DNA of 64,000 nt, taken from the NCBI GenBank assembly GCA_963942565.1, contig OZ012695.1:15691494-15755493 (forward strand), written 5' to 3'. Position 1 is the stretch's first letter. Each line of letters starts with the position of its first letter. Below the pieces are notes generated by a model that saw nothing but the letters and a program-made list of their open reading frames with translations, was not told the DNA's origin and ran no database searches. The translations under genes and the position numbers were made by a program. The stretch comes from Maea johnstoni (Eukaryota > Annelida > Polychaeta > Spionida > Magelonidae). Of this stretch, positions 1 to 12,459 are shown one piece after another.

Positions 1-2755
1 TCATTCTGCTACATGTTCTGATACTGACACACTGGGACTACCATCAGCCCCTCATTAAGTGTTTAACCCCTTCCTGCCCTAAGTGTTCATTCTGCTACAT
101 GTTCTGATACTGACACACTGGGACCACCATCATCCCCTCATTAAGTGTTTAGCCCCTTCCTGCCCTAAGTGTTCATTCTGCTACATGTTCTGATACTGAC
201 ACACTGGGACCACCATCATCCCCTCATTAAGTGTTTAGCCCCTTCCTGCCCTAAGTGTTCATTCTGCTACATGTTCTGATACTGACACACTGGGACTACC
301 ATCAGCCCCTCATTAAGTGTTTAACCCCTTCCTGCCCTAAGTGTTCATTCTGCTACATGTTCTGATACTGACACACTGGGACCACCATCATCCCCTCATT
401 AAGTGTTTAGCCCCTTCCTGCCCTAAGTGTTCATTCTGCTACATGTTCTGATACTGACACACTGGGACTACCATCAGCCCCTCATTAAGTGTTTAACCCC
501 TTCCTGCCCTAAGTGTTCATTCTGCTACATGTTCTGATACTGACACACTGGGACCACCATCAACCCCTCATTGAGTGTTTAACCCCTTCCTGCCCTAAGT
601 GTTCATCCTGCTACATGTTCTGATACTGACACACTGGGACCACCATCATCCCCTCATTAAGTGTTTAGCCCCTTCCTGCCCTAAGTGTTCATCCTGCTAC
701 ATGTTCTGATACTGACACACTGGGACTACCATCAACCCCTCATTAAGTGTTTAGCCTCTTCCTGTCCTAAGTGTTCATCCTGCTACATGTTCTGATACTG
801 ACACACTGGGACCACCATCATCCCCTCATTAAGTGTTTAGCCCCTTCCTGCCCTAAGTGTTCATTCTGCTACATGTTCTGATACTGACACACTGGGACTA
901 CCATCATCCCCTCATTAAGTGTTTAACCCCTTCCTGCCCTAAGTGTACATTCTGCTACATGTTCTGATACTGACACACTGGGACCACCATCAGCCCCTCA
1001 TTAAGTGTTTAACCCCTTCCTGTCCTAAGTGTTCATCCTGCTACATGCTCTGATACTGACACACTGGGACCACCATCAGCCCCTCATTAAGTGTTTAACC
1101 CCTTCCTGTCCTAAGTGTTCATCCTGCTACATGCTCTGATACTGACACACTGGGACCACCATCAACCCCTCATTAAGTGTTTAACCCCTTCCTGTCCTAA
1201 GTGTTCATCCTGCTACATGCTCTGATACTGACACACTGGGACCACCATCAACCCCTCATTAAGTGTTAAGCCCCTTCCTTTCCTAAGTGTTCATCCTGCT
1301 ACATGTTCTGATACTGACACACTGGGACCGCCATCGACCCCTCATTAAGTGTTTAACCCCTTCCTGGCCTAAGTGTTTATCCTGCTACATGTTCTGATAC
1401 TGACACACTGGGACCACCATCAACCCCTCATTAAGTGTTTAACCCCTTCCTGCCCTAAGTGTTCATCCTGCTACATGCTCTGATACTGACACACTGGGAC
1501 CACCATCAGCCTCTCATTAAGTGTTTAGCCCCTTCCTGCCCTAAGTGTTCATCCTGCTACATGTTCTGATACTGACACACTGGGACCACCATCAGCCCCT
1601 CATTAAGTGTTTAGCCCCTTCCTGCCCTAAGTGTTCATCCTGCTACATGCTCTGATACTGACACACTGGGACCACCATCAACCCCTCATTAAGTGTTTAA
1701 CCCCTTCCTGTCCTAAGTGTTCATCCTGCTACATGCTCTGATACTGACACTGGGACCACCATCAACCCCTCATTAAGTGTTTAACCCCTTCCTGCCCTAA
1801 GTGTTCATTCTGCTACATGCTCTGATACTGACACACTGTGACCACCATCAACCCCTCATTAAGTGTTTAGCCCCTTCCTGCCCTAAGTGTTCATCCTGCT
1901 ACATGCTCTGATACTGACACACTAGGACCACCATCAACCCCTCATTAAGTGTTTAGCCCCTTCCTGTCCAAAGTGTTCATCCTGCTACATGCTCTGATAC
2001 TGACACACTGTGACCACCATCAGCCCCTCATTAAGTGTTTAACCCCTTCCTGTCCTAAGTGTTCATCCTGCTACATGCTCTGATATTGACACACTAGGAC
2101 CACCATCAACCCCTCATTAAGTGTTTAGCCCCTTCCTGTCCTAAGTGTTCATCCTGCTACATGCTCTGATACTGACACACTGTGACCACCATCAGCCCCT
2201 CATTAAGTGTTGAGCCCCTTCCTGCCCTAAGTGTTCATCCTGCTACATGCTCTGATACTGACACACTGGGACCACCATCAACCCCTCATTAAGTGTTTAG
2301 CCCCTTCCTGTCCTAAGTGTTCATCCTGCTACATGTTCTGATACTGACACACTGGGACCGCCATCGACCCCTCATTAAGTGTTTAGCCCCTTCCTGCCCT
2401 AAGTGTTCATCCTGCTACATGTTCTGATACTGACACACTGGGACCGCCATCGACCCCTCATTAAGTGTTTAGCCCCTTCCTGCCCTAAGTGTTCATCCTG
2501 CTACATGTTCTGATACTGACACTGGGACCACCATCAACCCCTCATTAAGTGTTTAACCCCTTCCTGTCCTAAGTGTTCATCCTGCTACATGTTCTGATAC
2601 TGACACACGGGGACCACCATCAGCCCCTCATTAAGTGTTTAGCCCCTTCCTATCCTAAGTGTTCATCCTTCTACATGCTCTGATACTGACACACTGGGAC
2701 CACCATCAACCCCTCATTAAGTGTTTAGCCCCTTCCTATCCTAAGTGTTCATCCC
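1..2755. repeat. 86-bp minisatellite array
   Basis: About 32 head-to-tail copies of an 86-bp unit; each contains a tgatactgacacactggga core and a cctcattaagtgttta segment. The first bases are already inside a unit, so the array continues to the left. Copies differ at a few diagnostic sites (actaccatcagc / accaccatcatc / accaccatcaac; ttctg / ctctg before atactgac), and these variants form blocks. At least two units share the same 2-bp loss. The right edge is near 2,755, where the unit breaks off into unique AT-rich sequence. No long open frame runs through it. Confidence 0.97.
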
Positions 2756-3145
2756 CATTAACCCCCTATTTCGACCCCTTCCTGCTTTCATATATTAGTG
2801 AGAACTAAAGTTAACCCATTCATGCCAATATACCCAAAAACAGGATGAAAACTTTGGTGGAGACACTCCTAAAATCATGTTTTGGGTATATTTGTAAGAG
2901 AAACACTTGCACTTTTTCCCCTTTAACTTTCCTTCAAATAGTTTGTGAATTTATGTTTCATTTTAAAGTTCTTTTATAAGTAGTGTAGGTCCAGATGTCA
3001 CTTACTTTAAGTAATCTCAGTGTAGGAAACGGTTAAAACAAAACATTTTTGTCTTGATGTTTTATTTAAGAAGCATTAATGATTTCCTAATCGTCATAGA
3101 TCCTGCAGGCTATTTTGATGGGTATCTCTGGGTATGAAGGGGTTT
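2756..3145. other. AT-rich stretch without a gene
   Basis: Unique AT-rich sequence. It contains fragments such as aacccattcatgcc that belong to the MITE-B family described at 3,146, but nothing that codes. Confidence 0.5.
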
Positions 3146-3376
3146 ATAAATCCATTCATGCCTGGGAATCTATTTGACGAGTGTCGTCTGGACCTGTCAT
3201 ACTTTTGAAAATAACTTCAGCTCAAAGCATCAGTTTCCAAAATATTTGAAGGAGAGATGTAGATAAAGTATTAATGAACAACTCTCCTTAAAATATTTTT
3301 CAATCATTGCTTTTGTTAGAGAGATATCACCAAAATGATCTGGCGGTTTTGGCTGCTACAGGCATGAAGGGGTTAA
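3146..3376 (+). mobile_element. MITE family B, full copy
   Basis: A ~230-bp non-autonomous element with imperfect terminal inverted repeats (atccattcatgcc at the left, ggcatgaaggggttaa at the right). Internal landmarks are cttttgaaaataactt, caaaatatttgaaggaga and acaactctcctt. The same layout recurs at 25,919, 26,164, 27,816 and 60,991, and as many partial copies. TTAA/TTAA-like ends suggest piggyBac-type target use, but no transposase is present to prove it. Confidence 0.7.
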
Positions 3377-3596
3377 TTCAGTGTGTTGAGGATACGGAAA
3401 CAAAGCAGACATTATCCATATCAGGTTACAAACTTCACAAGTTTTTGTTTGAAATGCATGCCTACTATACCATTAGGCCTCAAGAGCACCTCCCACTTGA
3501 TCCAAAACATATGGCGCTAGGTTTTTTAAGCTTGAGAAAATTGCGTTACTTTCTTGAGGAAAAAAGGGTAATTTTTACTCCAGGTTGTTTTGATTT

Positions 3597-3845
3597 TTAA
3601 CCCATTCATGGGTGTATAGTTCCTAATGAATGCCTGGCCATTTTGGTGATATCTTTTTCATTAACCCATTCATGCCATGCAGTACCTATGGGGTTGCGGA
3701 TCAAGGGGATGTATTTCTCTGGTATGGCCCAAAATTGTCTGGCTATTTTGGCAATATCTTTTTTTATGAAAACTATTTCCTGAAAATATTGAGGAGAAAT
3801 GTTAGTCAAAATCCAACACAAAACTCTCCTTGGATTTCAAAGGTA
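3597..3845. mobile_element. MITE family B fragments (two)
   Basis: Two successive starts with taacccattcatg (3,600 and 3,664), followed by the family-B inner sequence (gccattttggtgatatc; ggctattttggcaatatc; acaaaactctcctt). They look like overlapping or incomplete copies rather than one intact element. Confidence 0.5.
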
Positions 3846-3959
3846 TAAGACAGCAGTCTTATTGAGAATTGATATAGAAAAAACTGTATAAGAAGCCAAC
3901 ACACGATTTTCTTCCAAATTTTGTCTCTTGATTCACACTATGAGGGTCTTATATAACCA

Positions 3960-4240
3960 GTATTTAGAAACTGGGTGCCCAAAATTGCCAGTTGTAACAT
4001 TTTTTGGCATTCTTTTTCAAGGGGGAACAAAATATACTCAGATTACAACCATAAACCTTTCCTTAAAATGAAATAAGGCGTAATATCCTTATATGATATT
4101 GTGGGAATTATTTTAGGGTGAAAAGAATTCAATAATTAGTTAAAAACCTTTCAAGAAATTACTTGAACCATATTTTCGGGTTGTCCTTAGGGGTGATTTG
4201 TGAGGGTTTGGGTGTTTCCATGTGATGCCTGCTAGCTGCA
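3960..4240 (+). mobile_element. Repeat family C, copy
   Basis: Shares the order gaaactgggtg-cccaaa, gggggaacaaaatatactc, aaataaggc, ctgctagctgcaga with copies at 8,575, 28,673 and 33,151 (the last on the opposite strand). Full copies are about 300 bp and carry agccagg/ctggcta motifs at their ends. No coding capacity. Confidence 0.55.
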
Positions 4241-4328
4241 GACAATGCACATTGTTTTCATGAGTTATTTTCAAGAGCATAATGAATCCATGTCACACTT
4301 TTGCTCAAAGTGTGAACAGGGTAACTAT

Positions 4329-4675
4329 TAGTGCTGGGACGATCATCGATTATAATCGATAATCGATTGTTTGCCTCTCTTATCTGATTAATCGATTACG
4401 AAACTGGCAATCGATAATAATTGGAAAAGGTGACACCTAATAGCAAAATATAGAAATAAATGACTGGCAAGTTGTCAGCTTTCTTGCTATGTAACTATGC
4501 TCCAAAAACACTTCTAAACGAAGTTAAGGTAGGTGCTAATAGCAAGTAATTGTCATAGACTATCACTTATTATTAGGCTCTAGACCTCTAGTACCCCAAT
4601 CACTGCAAGAGTGCGAAGAACTGATTATGATCAATAATCGATCGGTTATGAAATTGCAACTGATTCCCAACCCTA
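4329..4675. mobile_element. hAT-like MITE with 8-bp duplication
   Basis: Begins tagtgctgggacgat and ends attcccaaccctа-like (imperfect inverted repeats, ctggga/tccca). It is full of palindromic atcgatta motifs. Flanks gtaactat (4,321-4,328) and gtaaatat (4,676-4,683) match at 7 of 8 positions, as expected for a hAT target duplication. A related element lies at 23,501-23,856. Confidence 0.6.
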
Positions 4676-4733
4676 GTAAATATAGTCTAGAAGGTATAGA
4701 TCAGGTAATCTGGGAGTGTATGTGTTATAATGG

Positions 4734-5078
4734 CAGGCCTCAGCGCTTACTCAAACTGTTACTGGCCCTGTAGGACCAGTAACACCTAGGATCTACTGGT
4801 CCTGCACAACTTTTACTGGTCCTACAGATATTTCTTCAATATAAAAAGAAAAAAACATTGCCTAAAATCCTCAGACAACCTCTATTTTCATTTATTTCAT
4901 CTTCATTTCTTTCAAAAACATTTGGCACATTCTTGAGGGGAAACTTGTTAACAAGAATGTCCCCAAATGTTTACTGGCTCTGTAGGACCAGTTGATGTAT
5001 TTTTTTACTGGCCCTAAGTCATTTTTGTAATTTTTTACTGGCCTGGGGCCATAGGACCACTGTTAGCGTCGAGCCCTG
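4734..5078. mobile_element. hAT-like MITE, CAGGGCTC-ended family
   Basis: Left end caggcctcagcgct and right end agcgtcgagccctg form imperfect inverted repeats. The body repeats the phrase actggtcctac/actggccctgtagg. A truncated sister copy lies at 32,113-32,350 inside a CACYBP intron. The element at 46,350 has the same type of end (cagggctcaacgtta). Confidence 0.6.
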
Positions 5079-6259
5079 AATGGTATAAAGGGCCTTCTAT
5101 CTCCAATTAATTATTTTCTTGAGGAGATGAATTTATAAGGTCTAAATTGACACCACTTGCCAAAAAAGTCATGCACCTTTTATGTTTGTGCCAAAATAAA
5201 TGATTTGAAGTGATATGAATTTGAGTCACCAAAATGAACTCATCAGAAATGATGAATCTTCTTAATGTAAACCATTAGGATAAACATGATCAAAGTAACC
5301 CATATGGTTAAGACTTATAAATATGATATATCTATATATGTATAGTTTTTGTTGTCTTCATATTTCCTTCTTAAAATTTGTGTCTATCATAAGATTAATG
5401 TGTTTATGATTTTACAATGGTCTTATTTTTGCTGAACTCGATACTTACAACATGCAATAATGAAAAAACTTATACATTGAGTCTGGCAAGCTCAAAAAAG
5501 TCCTGAAGTAAATGCCATCATGTCTCATATCGCTCTTTGTTTGTATTAGTTCTGCCTTTCAAAGAATCTGCGCCGATGATAAATCAGTTTTCCGTGATAT
5601 TGATACAGGAGCGGAGATTCGGGCATCTGCTTGTTCATCATGTGGCAACTCTTTCAAATAAACTACACAGCTTTTTCCGTCCGTCCCACGAAATGGCAAA
5701 AATATCAAAAAAGGCCGATTTACGCAGATAAGCCTCTACCCTGGGAGGCGTGTCAGAGTATCATATCCTTGCTCCGCCAGATTGTTCAGTCTGACGCGAA
5801 CCCGAGCTACCGATACCCGGACAGCCCGCAGACTTCCACACAGACGTTTAGGTGTAAACAGCATTTTATCATTGTTCATACAGTGTCTAAGTGCCTCTTA
5901 AGAGTATCATTCTTCTCCAGTTATACTGGTAGTACCACCGTAGGCTAGACTCTCACTTTCGAAACATTTTTTGGCGTCTTGTTTTGGCGTTATCTGTAGA
6001 ACCTTTTCTGGGTGGAGAATTTCATGGGCAAAGCTTTGACTAAGTCAATAAATACATTTTTGTCCTCAGGCTAAAAAGGGCATTTTCTTTATTGACTCTT
6101 TGAGACATATTTACACATATTTTTGGCGTTATCCGTAGAATGTCTTCTGAGTTGTGAATTTTGTAGGAAAAACTGAATAAATACATTTTTATCCTCAGGC
6201 TAAAAATTTACTCATATGAGATGTATCAAGATAGTCTGTAATATAAAACCTGCATCGTG
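5079..6259. other. Gene-free stretch with a local duplication
   Basis: No gene recognised. 5,960-6,205 holds two diverged tandem copies of a ~150-bp unit, each with ttttggcgttatc-tgtagaa, then aataaatacattttt and ccтcaggctaaaaa-like sequence. 5,540-5,960 is somewhat more CpG-rich than its surroundings, but its open frames have no recognisable domain. Confidence 0.45.
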
Positions 6260-6413
<154 letters not shown>

Positions 6414-6542
6414 TCCCTTTCAAAACATTTTTTATCAATCCAAGGCTTTAAAGTAGAAAATATGGTTTGTCCAGTTAACGTAAGAAATATATGTTAAAGA
6501 AGTAGTTAGTAGTACTAGCAGCAGCAGCAGTAGTAACAGTAG

Positions 6543-7613
6543 TACCGTAAATTCTCGCAAATCTCGGCCGCCCTAGGAATCTCGGCCACTATAATTAATC
6601 TACCAAATAATTATTGGGGAAATTCGCCCACCCCCGATTCATCCAAGGACACATTTCGCCAAAAGTCGGCCACCAAGTAAATTTCATTGATATAAGAAAA
6701 AACATTAAGATTTCCAAAGTTTGCGATTGATTTTAGATTATTAACGATCGTTTCTAGTGCCCATGATATCCGCCAAAAGACGGACCGGTGCGAAACCGGA
6801 AGTAGGTATCGCATTTCTGCGTGTAGAGTGGAATACAGCTTGGGCGGCGCCATTTCGAAATAAGACTTGTCAACAACTTGAACAAGTATATAATTCAATG
6901 CGTAATTGACGTGCGGCAGCAAGAATAAACAATTAAACAACATACAAGAGAGGCAAGTTACTTTACAAGTATATATAGCAGAGGAATGACAAGCCAGGTA
7001 GGTGATTTTGTGGGGGGAAAATTGTGTTCTTGTTCACGAAGTTAGCGATCAAAGTTCCATCTAGCTTTCGTTTCAATTCAATTGACAATTGATAATATCG
7101 GCCAAAGTGAAAGACATGATTGTTTAAATTGATCAAGTTTCCGATTGATTTTAGATTATAAACTAACATTTCTAGTGTCCCTATATCTGCCAAACACACT
7201 GGCTCCAAAACTGGAAGTAAACACATCAATCTCATTCAATCTCATGGGCTGCGCCAGTTTGTATAATTCAATGCGTAATTAGATTGCGGCAGCAAGAATA
7301 AACAAGTAAACAACATACAAGGGAGGCAAGTTATTTTATTAGTTTATATAGCAGAGGAATGACAAGTCAGGTAGGTGGACAATAAGGGTTTTGTGGGGGA
7401 AAATTATATTCTTGTGTTGGAAGTTAGCAATCGATTTTCAGTTCCATCTACATCATAGTACATGTAGCTAATTTCGTTTCAATTGATAATATCGACGAAT
7501 CTCGGCCACGGTGTTTGACATTTGATCGCTATTTTCAGTAAATTTCGGCCACCATCAGCCAACGAAAATCGTAATTAATAAAAAGTGTCCGAGATTTGTG
7601 AGAATTTACGGTA
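6543..7613. mobile_element. TIR element of ~1.07 kb (TA target, mariner-like)
   Basis: Ends are ccgtaaattctcgcaaatct at the left and its reverse complement with one mismatch at the right (agatttgtgagaatttacgg), each next to a TA. The inside holds two tandem copies of a ~373-bp segment (gcggcagcaagaataaac at about 6,913 and 7,286; tatatagcagaggaatgaca in both). No transposase frame is present, so it is non-autonomous. It could be Tc1/mariner-type because of the TA; the superfamily is inferred. Confidence 0.75.
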
Positions 7614-7619
7614 GTAGTA

Positions 7620-7934
7620 TAAAGTTGATCTCCCTCAGCCCCCTCCTAGGTCCCTGCATATGCTGCAAATGAACACAATGTATCACGGTGCTTTAGCTTA
7701 TCTCCCAGACTATCTGCAGACTAGTAGTCCCCTGATAGCCCTGCACATCCCCGCGGATTGTCTGTCTGCATTCCGTACTGAGAGGCCCTGCCAGCCTGCC
7801 TGGTGTGGGGAGCTGTCTGTCCGCAGACAGAGAGTTAGGAGGGAGAGGATTACCCCAGAGATGAGCAGGGCCAGTGTTCAGCTCCCTGTTGAGCTACTGT
7901 GGGAGAGAGTGAGAGAGAGAGAGAGAGATTGAGG

Positions 7935-8002
<68 letters not shown>

Positions 8003-8300
8003 GGAAGAGAGAGAGGGAGGGGGAGAGAGAGAAGAGGGAAGAGAAAGAAGAGAGAGAGAGGGGGAAGAGAGAAAGAAGAGGGAAGAGAGAGGGGGAAGAG
8101 AGAGGGGGAAGAGAGGGGGGAGAGAGAGGTGTGTGGAGCTGTCAGTGAGGGGGGGAAGAGAGAAAGAAGAGGGAAGAGAGAGGGGGAAGAGAAAGAGAGG
8201 GGGGAGAGAGAGAGGTGTGTGGAGCTGTCAGTGTCTCCAGACAGAGAGTTAGGAGAGAGAGGACTACCCCAGAGACGAGCAGGGCCACAGTTCAGCTATC
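7620..8300. repeat. GA-rich microsatellite between direct repeats
   Basis: 7,904-8,215 is (GA)n with GGGA interruptions. It is bracketed by two copies of a ~75-bp segment: gagctgtctgtcc...gttcagct at 7,809-7,883 and gagctgtcagtgtct...gttcagct at 8,222-8,297. A partial copy of the left edge (gtgtggagctgtcagtg) also sits inside at 8,130. This is slippage growth within a duplicated segment. The Arg/Glu-rich frames are microsatellite translations. Confidence 0.85.
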
Positions 8301-8574
8301 AAACTCACATGTCAATAAAGGCCTGTTCTGATTGGTATATTGTAATTAAGGAACTCAGATCCACCGTGATTATTCGCATCATTCAAATTTGGTTGTACAC
8401 CGTGAGGCATTTATATATCACAGCACGCAGGTATGTGTGGTTATCAACTGACCATGTGTAATTGTGACTAGAATACAAAATGGAACAAATATTAACGGAT
8501 CGTAATATTAGCGAATCGGACACACTTGTTAAAGTCGCCAATATTACTTCCACGTTAATGTTTCAAACTTCACA

Positions 8575-8775
8575 GTATTTTCTTATTGAAATAATGCATA
8601 AGTTTTCCTTATACTATGTAATGGGAACTATATTGAGGTAAAAAATTCAATTATATGCTTGAAATTGACACTTTAAGAAATTCTCCTTAAAACCTTTTGG
8701 GTGTCCTGAGGGATAATCTTTGAAAATTTGGTTATCCAAATGATGCCCAGACGTCCTGCTGGCTAGGACTATGAT
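8575..8775 (+). mobile_element. Repeat family C, truncated copy
   Basis: Right two thirds of the family: tattgaaataatgcata, gaaattgaca, ccttttgggtgtcctgag, then ccagacgtcctgctggctag. The 5' part is diverged or lost. Confidence 0.5.
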
Positions 8776-9129
8776 AGTGAGAATTCCTTAGGCACAGTGC
8801 AATGCCTAGGCCTAAAAAGGTTGGTTGTTTCCTGTAACCCTACCCTAACAAGTTTTTATTCGAAAAAATCCCTACCCTAAGATAAATTCTGCCCTCTGAA
8901 CTCCCAATCAACATAAAACATGCATAACACATTTTTGACCAAAAAAATAAAGCATTCATTTTTTTTTACCGATCTACCTACCCTATTTTTTTCAGACTGT
9001 TACACAAAACAAACAATACTTTTTTCTTGGCCTTAGACACTATTGTTGGAAGCTGGAACTTCAGGCAGAAATGGGTTGATTTATAAATGTGGGTGGTAAA
9101 ACTGTGATGCAACCAACATGTTGATTTCT

Positions 9130-9370
9130 CCTCAGGCTCGAGGGTGCATTCCTTTTGCACAATGCATGCTGTAGCGAGAAGCCTGCCTACCGCGGCCAGC
9201 GACCAACCAAACGGCAGCGACGAACAGACAGACGCACGCGTACCCCACACAGCTTGTTGCAAACAGATGCTAGACGTCGTCGTTGTCTGTGGCCCGGGCC
9301 CGGTGCTGGCTCGGGCGGCCCGTGTTGCCCGGCTCCTGGATGCTATACTATAGGTGTTACGGGGTGAAGA
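9130..9370. other. GC/CpG-rich island of unknown role
   Basis: A sharp local rise in G+C and CpG inside AT-rich DNA (for example ccgcggccagcgacc, acgcacgcg, gcccgggcccggtgctgg). Both strands are partly open, but no frame resembles a known protein and no splice layout is convincing. It could be an unmethylated regulatory patch, an exon of an unrecognised gene, or a GC-rich repeat fragment. Confidence 0.3.
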
Positions 9371-9592
9371 CGAGGGGGGATCCAATTCACAGCAACAATT
9401 ATCCCACATTCCTGCAATTCCAGACACACACATCCTTACACTCAGCCTAGCTGGCTCGATCTTCACATTTCCTAATGCACTCTCTGATTGCTCGCCCATC
9501 TGTTTTTACAGCCTGCTTCTCATATTCATAGACATTATTGTCAACCCTAGGTACATCTAATATAGTTCTAGTTCTATTAATTCTATTCTATG

Positions 9593-10033
<441 letters not shown>

Positions 10034-10749
10034 TGAAATATTTGATTAAGGTTCCATATATTCTACTTTTCATTTTGAATTCAATGAAGTTAATATATTG
10101 ATAAACCCGTTCATGCTCAGAGCATTGACATATGTGTGGTATGGGTCTATGATAATTCAGAAAACTGAATTTGGAATTAAGCATTCATTTTCAAAATATT
10201 TGAAGGACCGAAATTTGTAGATTTGATTATGATCAACATTTCTCCTGGATATCTTCTTGCTGAAGATGCCTGTAAGAGATTGACTTATTATGATTGTAGC
10301 CAGGACCCATCCATCCTATCCTCAGGCAGATATTTTCTGAAACACTCCTTCTCATGCAGACAGGCAAACAATTGTCAAACATTAAGAATTTTCGAATACA
10401 ACCTTTTTGAGGTGATAATCAAATCTTTTCCTTGCAAACCATCTTCCAATACTGAATATCATGTTAATTTTGCATATAAATAAAATAATGCGCTTGACGA
10501 GCAGTTGTTTTAATTTGCAGTTAAATGTTTTAGGACTGGTGCTGAATGACAATCTGTTATGTCAGCATGTTTCACGATACTAGCATAGGGAGCGAATGTC
10601 CAAATATTATGGTGCGCAGTCTATTAGATGCAAACTCCAGGTGTGCAAAGTATGCGTTAATTAAACAATATTGACAGTTTATTACATGGTCGTAAAGTGT
10701 TACTTGTCCCATTGGACTTTATAGGCTATTACTTGTAGTTGTTTATTAA
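10034..10749. other. No gene; MITE-B fragment
   Basis: 10,104-10,220 has a decayed family-B left half (aaacccgttcatgctcag; caaaatatttgaaggac). The remainder is unique AT-rich sequence. Confidence 0.4.
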
Positions 10750-10963
10750 TTAACCCTTATACTCAAGGTGGCTATAATTTGGCCAATACAAAATGATGCT
10801 AAAAACCGGAAAAATGACTGAAACCCTGACAATGTGGTACTCATCCGAGAGTACTCAGCGAGAGCTTTTTAATGAATACTGACATGGCAGGGTTTAGATG
10901 TTTTTCAAAAATCTTTGCATCTTGTGTTTTGGATGAAAGTAGCCACAGCACTAGTAGTGTTAA
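10750..10963 (+). mobile_element. MITE family A copy
   Basis: Member of a ~210-bp family with ends TTAACCCTT...AAGGGTTAA. Landmarks in order: ggtggctaatttggccaata, caaaatgatgc, tactcatc-gagagtactcag, cagggtttagatg, atctttgcat, gaaagtagcc. This copy has a decayed right end. Other copies: 11,034; 24,495; 24,998; 25,475; 27,079; 32,689; 41,278; 62,474. Confidence 0.8.
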
Positions 10964-11033
10964 GAATTTGAAGTAGCCGAATAGTTAGAAATCTTGAAAT
11001 TTTGTAAATGCTGTACATTTCAGAGAGGCATTT

Positions 11034-11242
11034 TTAACCCTTTCAATGTTGTGGCTACTTTCGTCCAAAGCACAAAAACTCAAAGATTTATGAAAAACGC
11101 TTAAACCCTCTCATGTCAGTATCCATTGGATAGCTCTCATGTAGTACTCTCAGATGAGTACCCATTTGCCAGGGTTTCGATCATTTTTCAGGTTTTTTGC
11201 ATCATTGTTCGCCAAATTAGCCACCAGCAGGATAAGGGTTAA
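11034..11242 (-). mobile_element. MITE family A copy, opposite orientation
   Basis: Starts ttaaccctttcaatg and ends gataagggttaa; the inner landmarks run in reverse order to the copy at 10,750. Both borders are TTAA, suggesting piggyBac-like target choice. Confidence 0.85.
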
Positions 11243-11576
11243 AATCCTCAAAGACACTGCATGAGCTGACCAAGAAATGAGCTGCTCACGAGATCGCTCA
11301 TGACTGGCAGTCAGCTCGGGATCATGTACTGGTGGCTTCAGGCCACGGCGGCTCTTTAGCATTCTTAACATAACACATAGGTCAGAAAAGAAACACAGCT
11401 CTGAAAATTCCACCTTCCCTGCATCCACGAGGCCTGCAAGCACCAGACAACACTGATATGTACACTATTGTAATGTCAGGCATTCTTCTGGAGTGTTCCT
11501 AAGGGAACATTCTTCAAAGGGTTGTATCTTACAGTTAAGTACGTAGCTCTTAGAATATTATGTGATAATGGTCATG

Positions 11577-11746
11577 ATCATGATACAATGATGATGTTTA
11601 TGATGATATCAATGGTAATTGTGTTAATCGTGATAATGATGATTATGATAATGATGATAATGATAATGATAAGATGAAGAAAATTTGTAGTGATTATGAT
11701 TATGACAATAATAAAATAATGATTATGATGATAGTAATAATGATAA

Positions 11747-11805
<59 letters not shown>

Positions 11806-11926
11806 TAATAGTAACAATAATGATAATACTAATGATAATAATAATGATAATAATAATAATAATAATAATAATGATAATAATAATAATAGTGATAATAATG
11901 ATTATAATGATAGTGATAATTAATAA
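11577..11926. repeat. GAT/AAT trinucleotide microsatellite
   Basis: Imperfect (gat)n grading into (aat)n with gataat interruptions. Confidence 0.95.
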
Positions 11927-12045
11927 TGGAGGTTTCTTGTTTTCATCATGCAGAGGGGTTTAACCCATTTATGCTGCGTTTTTTCTAGACGTGTGTCACT
12001 ATAAATGTATCTATGATATTTTTCATGAGTACCATATTTGTTGGA

Positions 12046-12400
12046 ACAATAACACAAACCACAAGCCCTATGAACTAAACTTATAAGAAATCAATATTTT
12101 GTAATTACGTCAATTTGAGTGAAACCATGCCCCCCTCTCTCCCCCCCCCCCCCCAATAATAAATATGAATATGATATTGATATAAAACTTATGAGAAATC
12201 AATATAATGTTATTACATCAATTTGAGGGAAACCATGCCCCCCTCCCCCCCCCCCCCCCCCAATAATAAATATGAATGTAATAATGATATAAAAGCCCTA
12301 TGAACTGAACTTATAAGAAATCAGTATAATGTTATTACATCAATTTGAGGGAAATCATGCCCCCCTCCCCAATCCCCCCCCCCTCCCCCTTCCATCTGAC
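12046..12400. repeat. ~115-bp tandem repeat with poly-C runs
   Basis: Three copies of a unit with the order cttataagaaatca, gttattacatcaatttga, gaaaccatgccccc, (C)n, caataataaatatgaat. The poly-C runs vary from 8 to 19 bases between copies. The third copy runs into unique sequence. Confidence 0.85.
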
Positions 12401-12459
12401 ATTTCAGACAGGGGTATTATATATGCACAAGAGTCCCGAGTATGTCTCACTTGCTGAGT

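Noticed and set aside
1-2755. CRISPR array or centromeric satellite
   Set aside because: No spacers; 86-bp units with internal variants are a minisatellite. Centromere role cannot be claimed from one locus.
7899-8461. Arg/Glu-rich frames
   Set aside because: Translation of the GA microsatellite.
8978-9499. 173-aa minus-strand frame across the CpG-rich island
   Set aside because: No domain, hydrophobic core pattern or splice layout that I can support; the opposite strand is open too.
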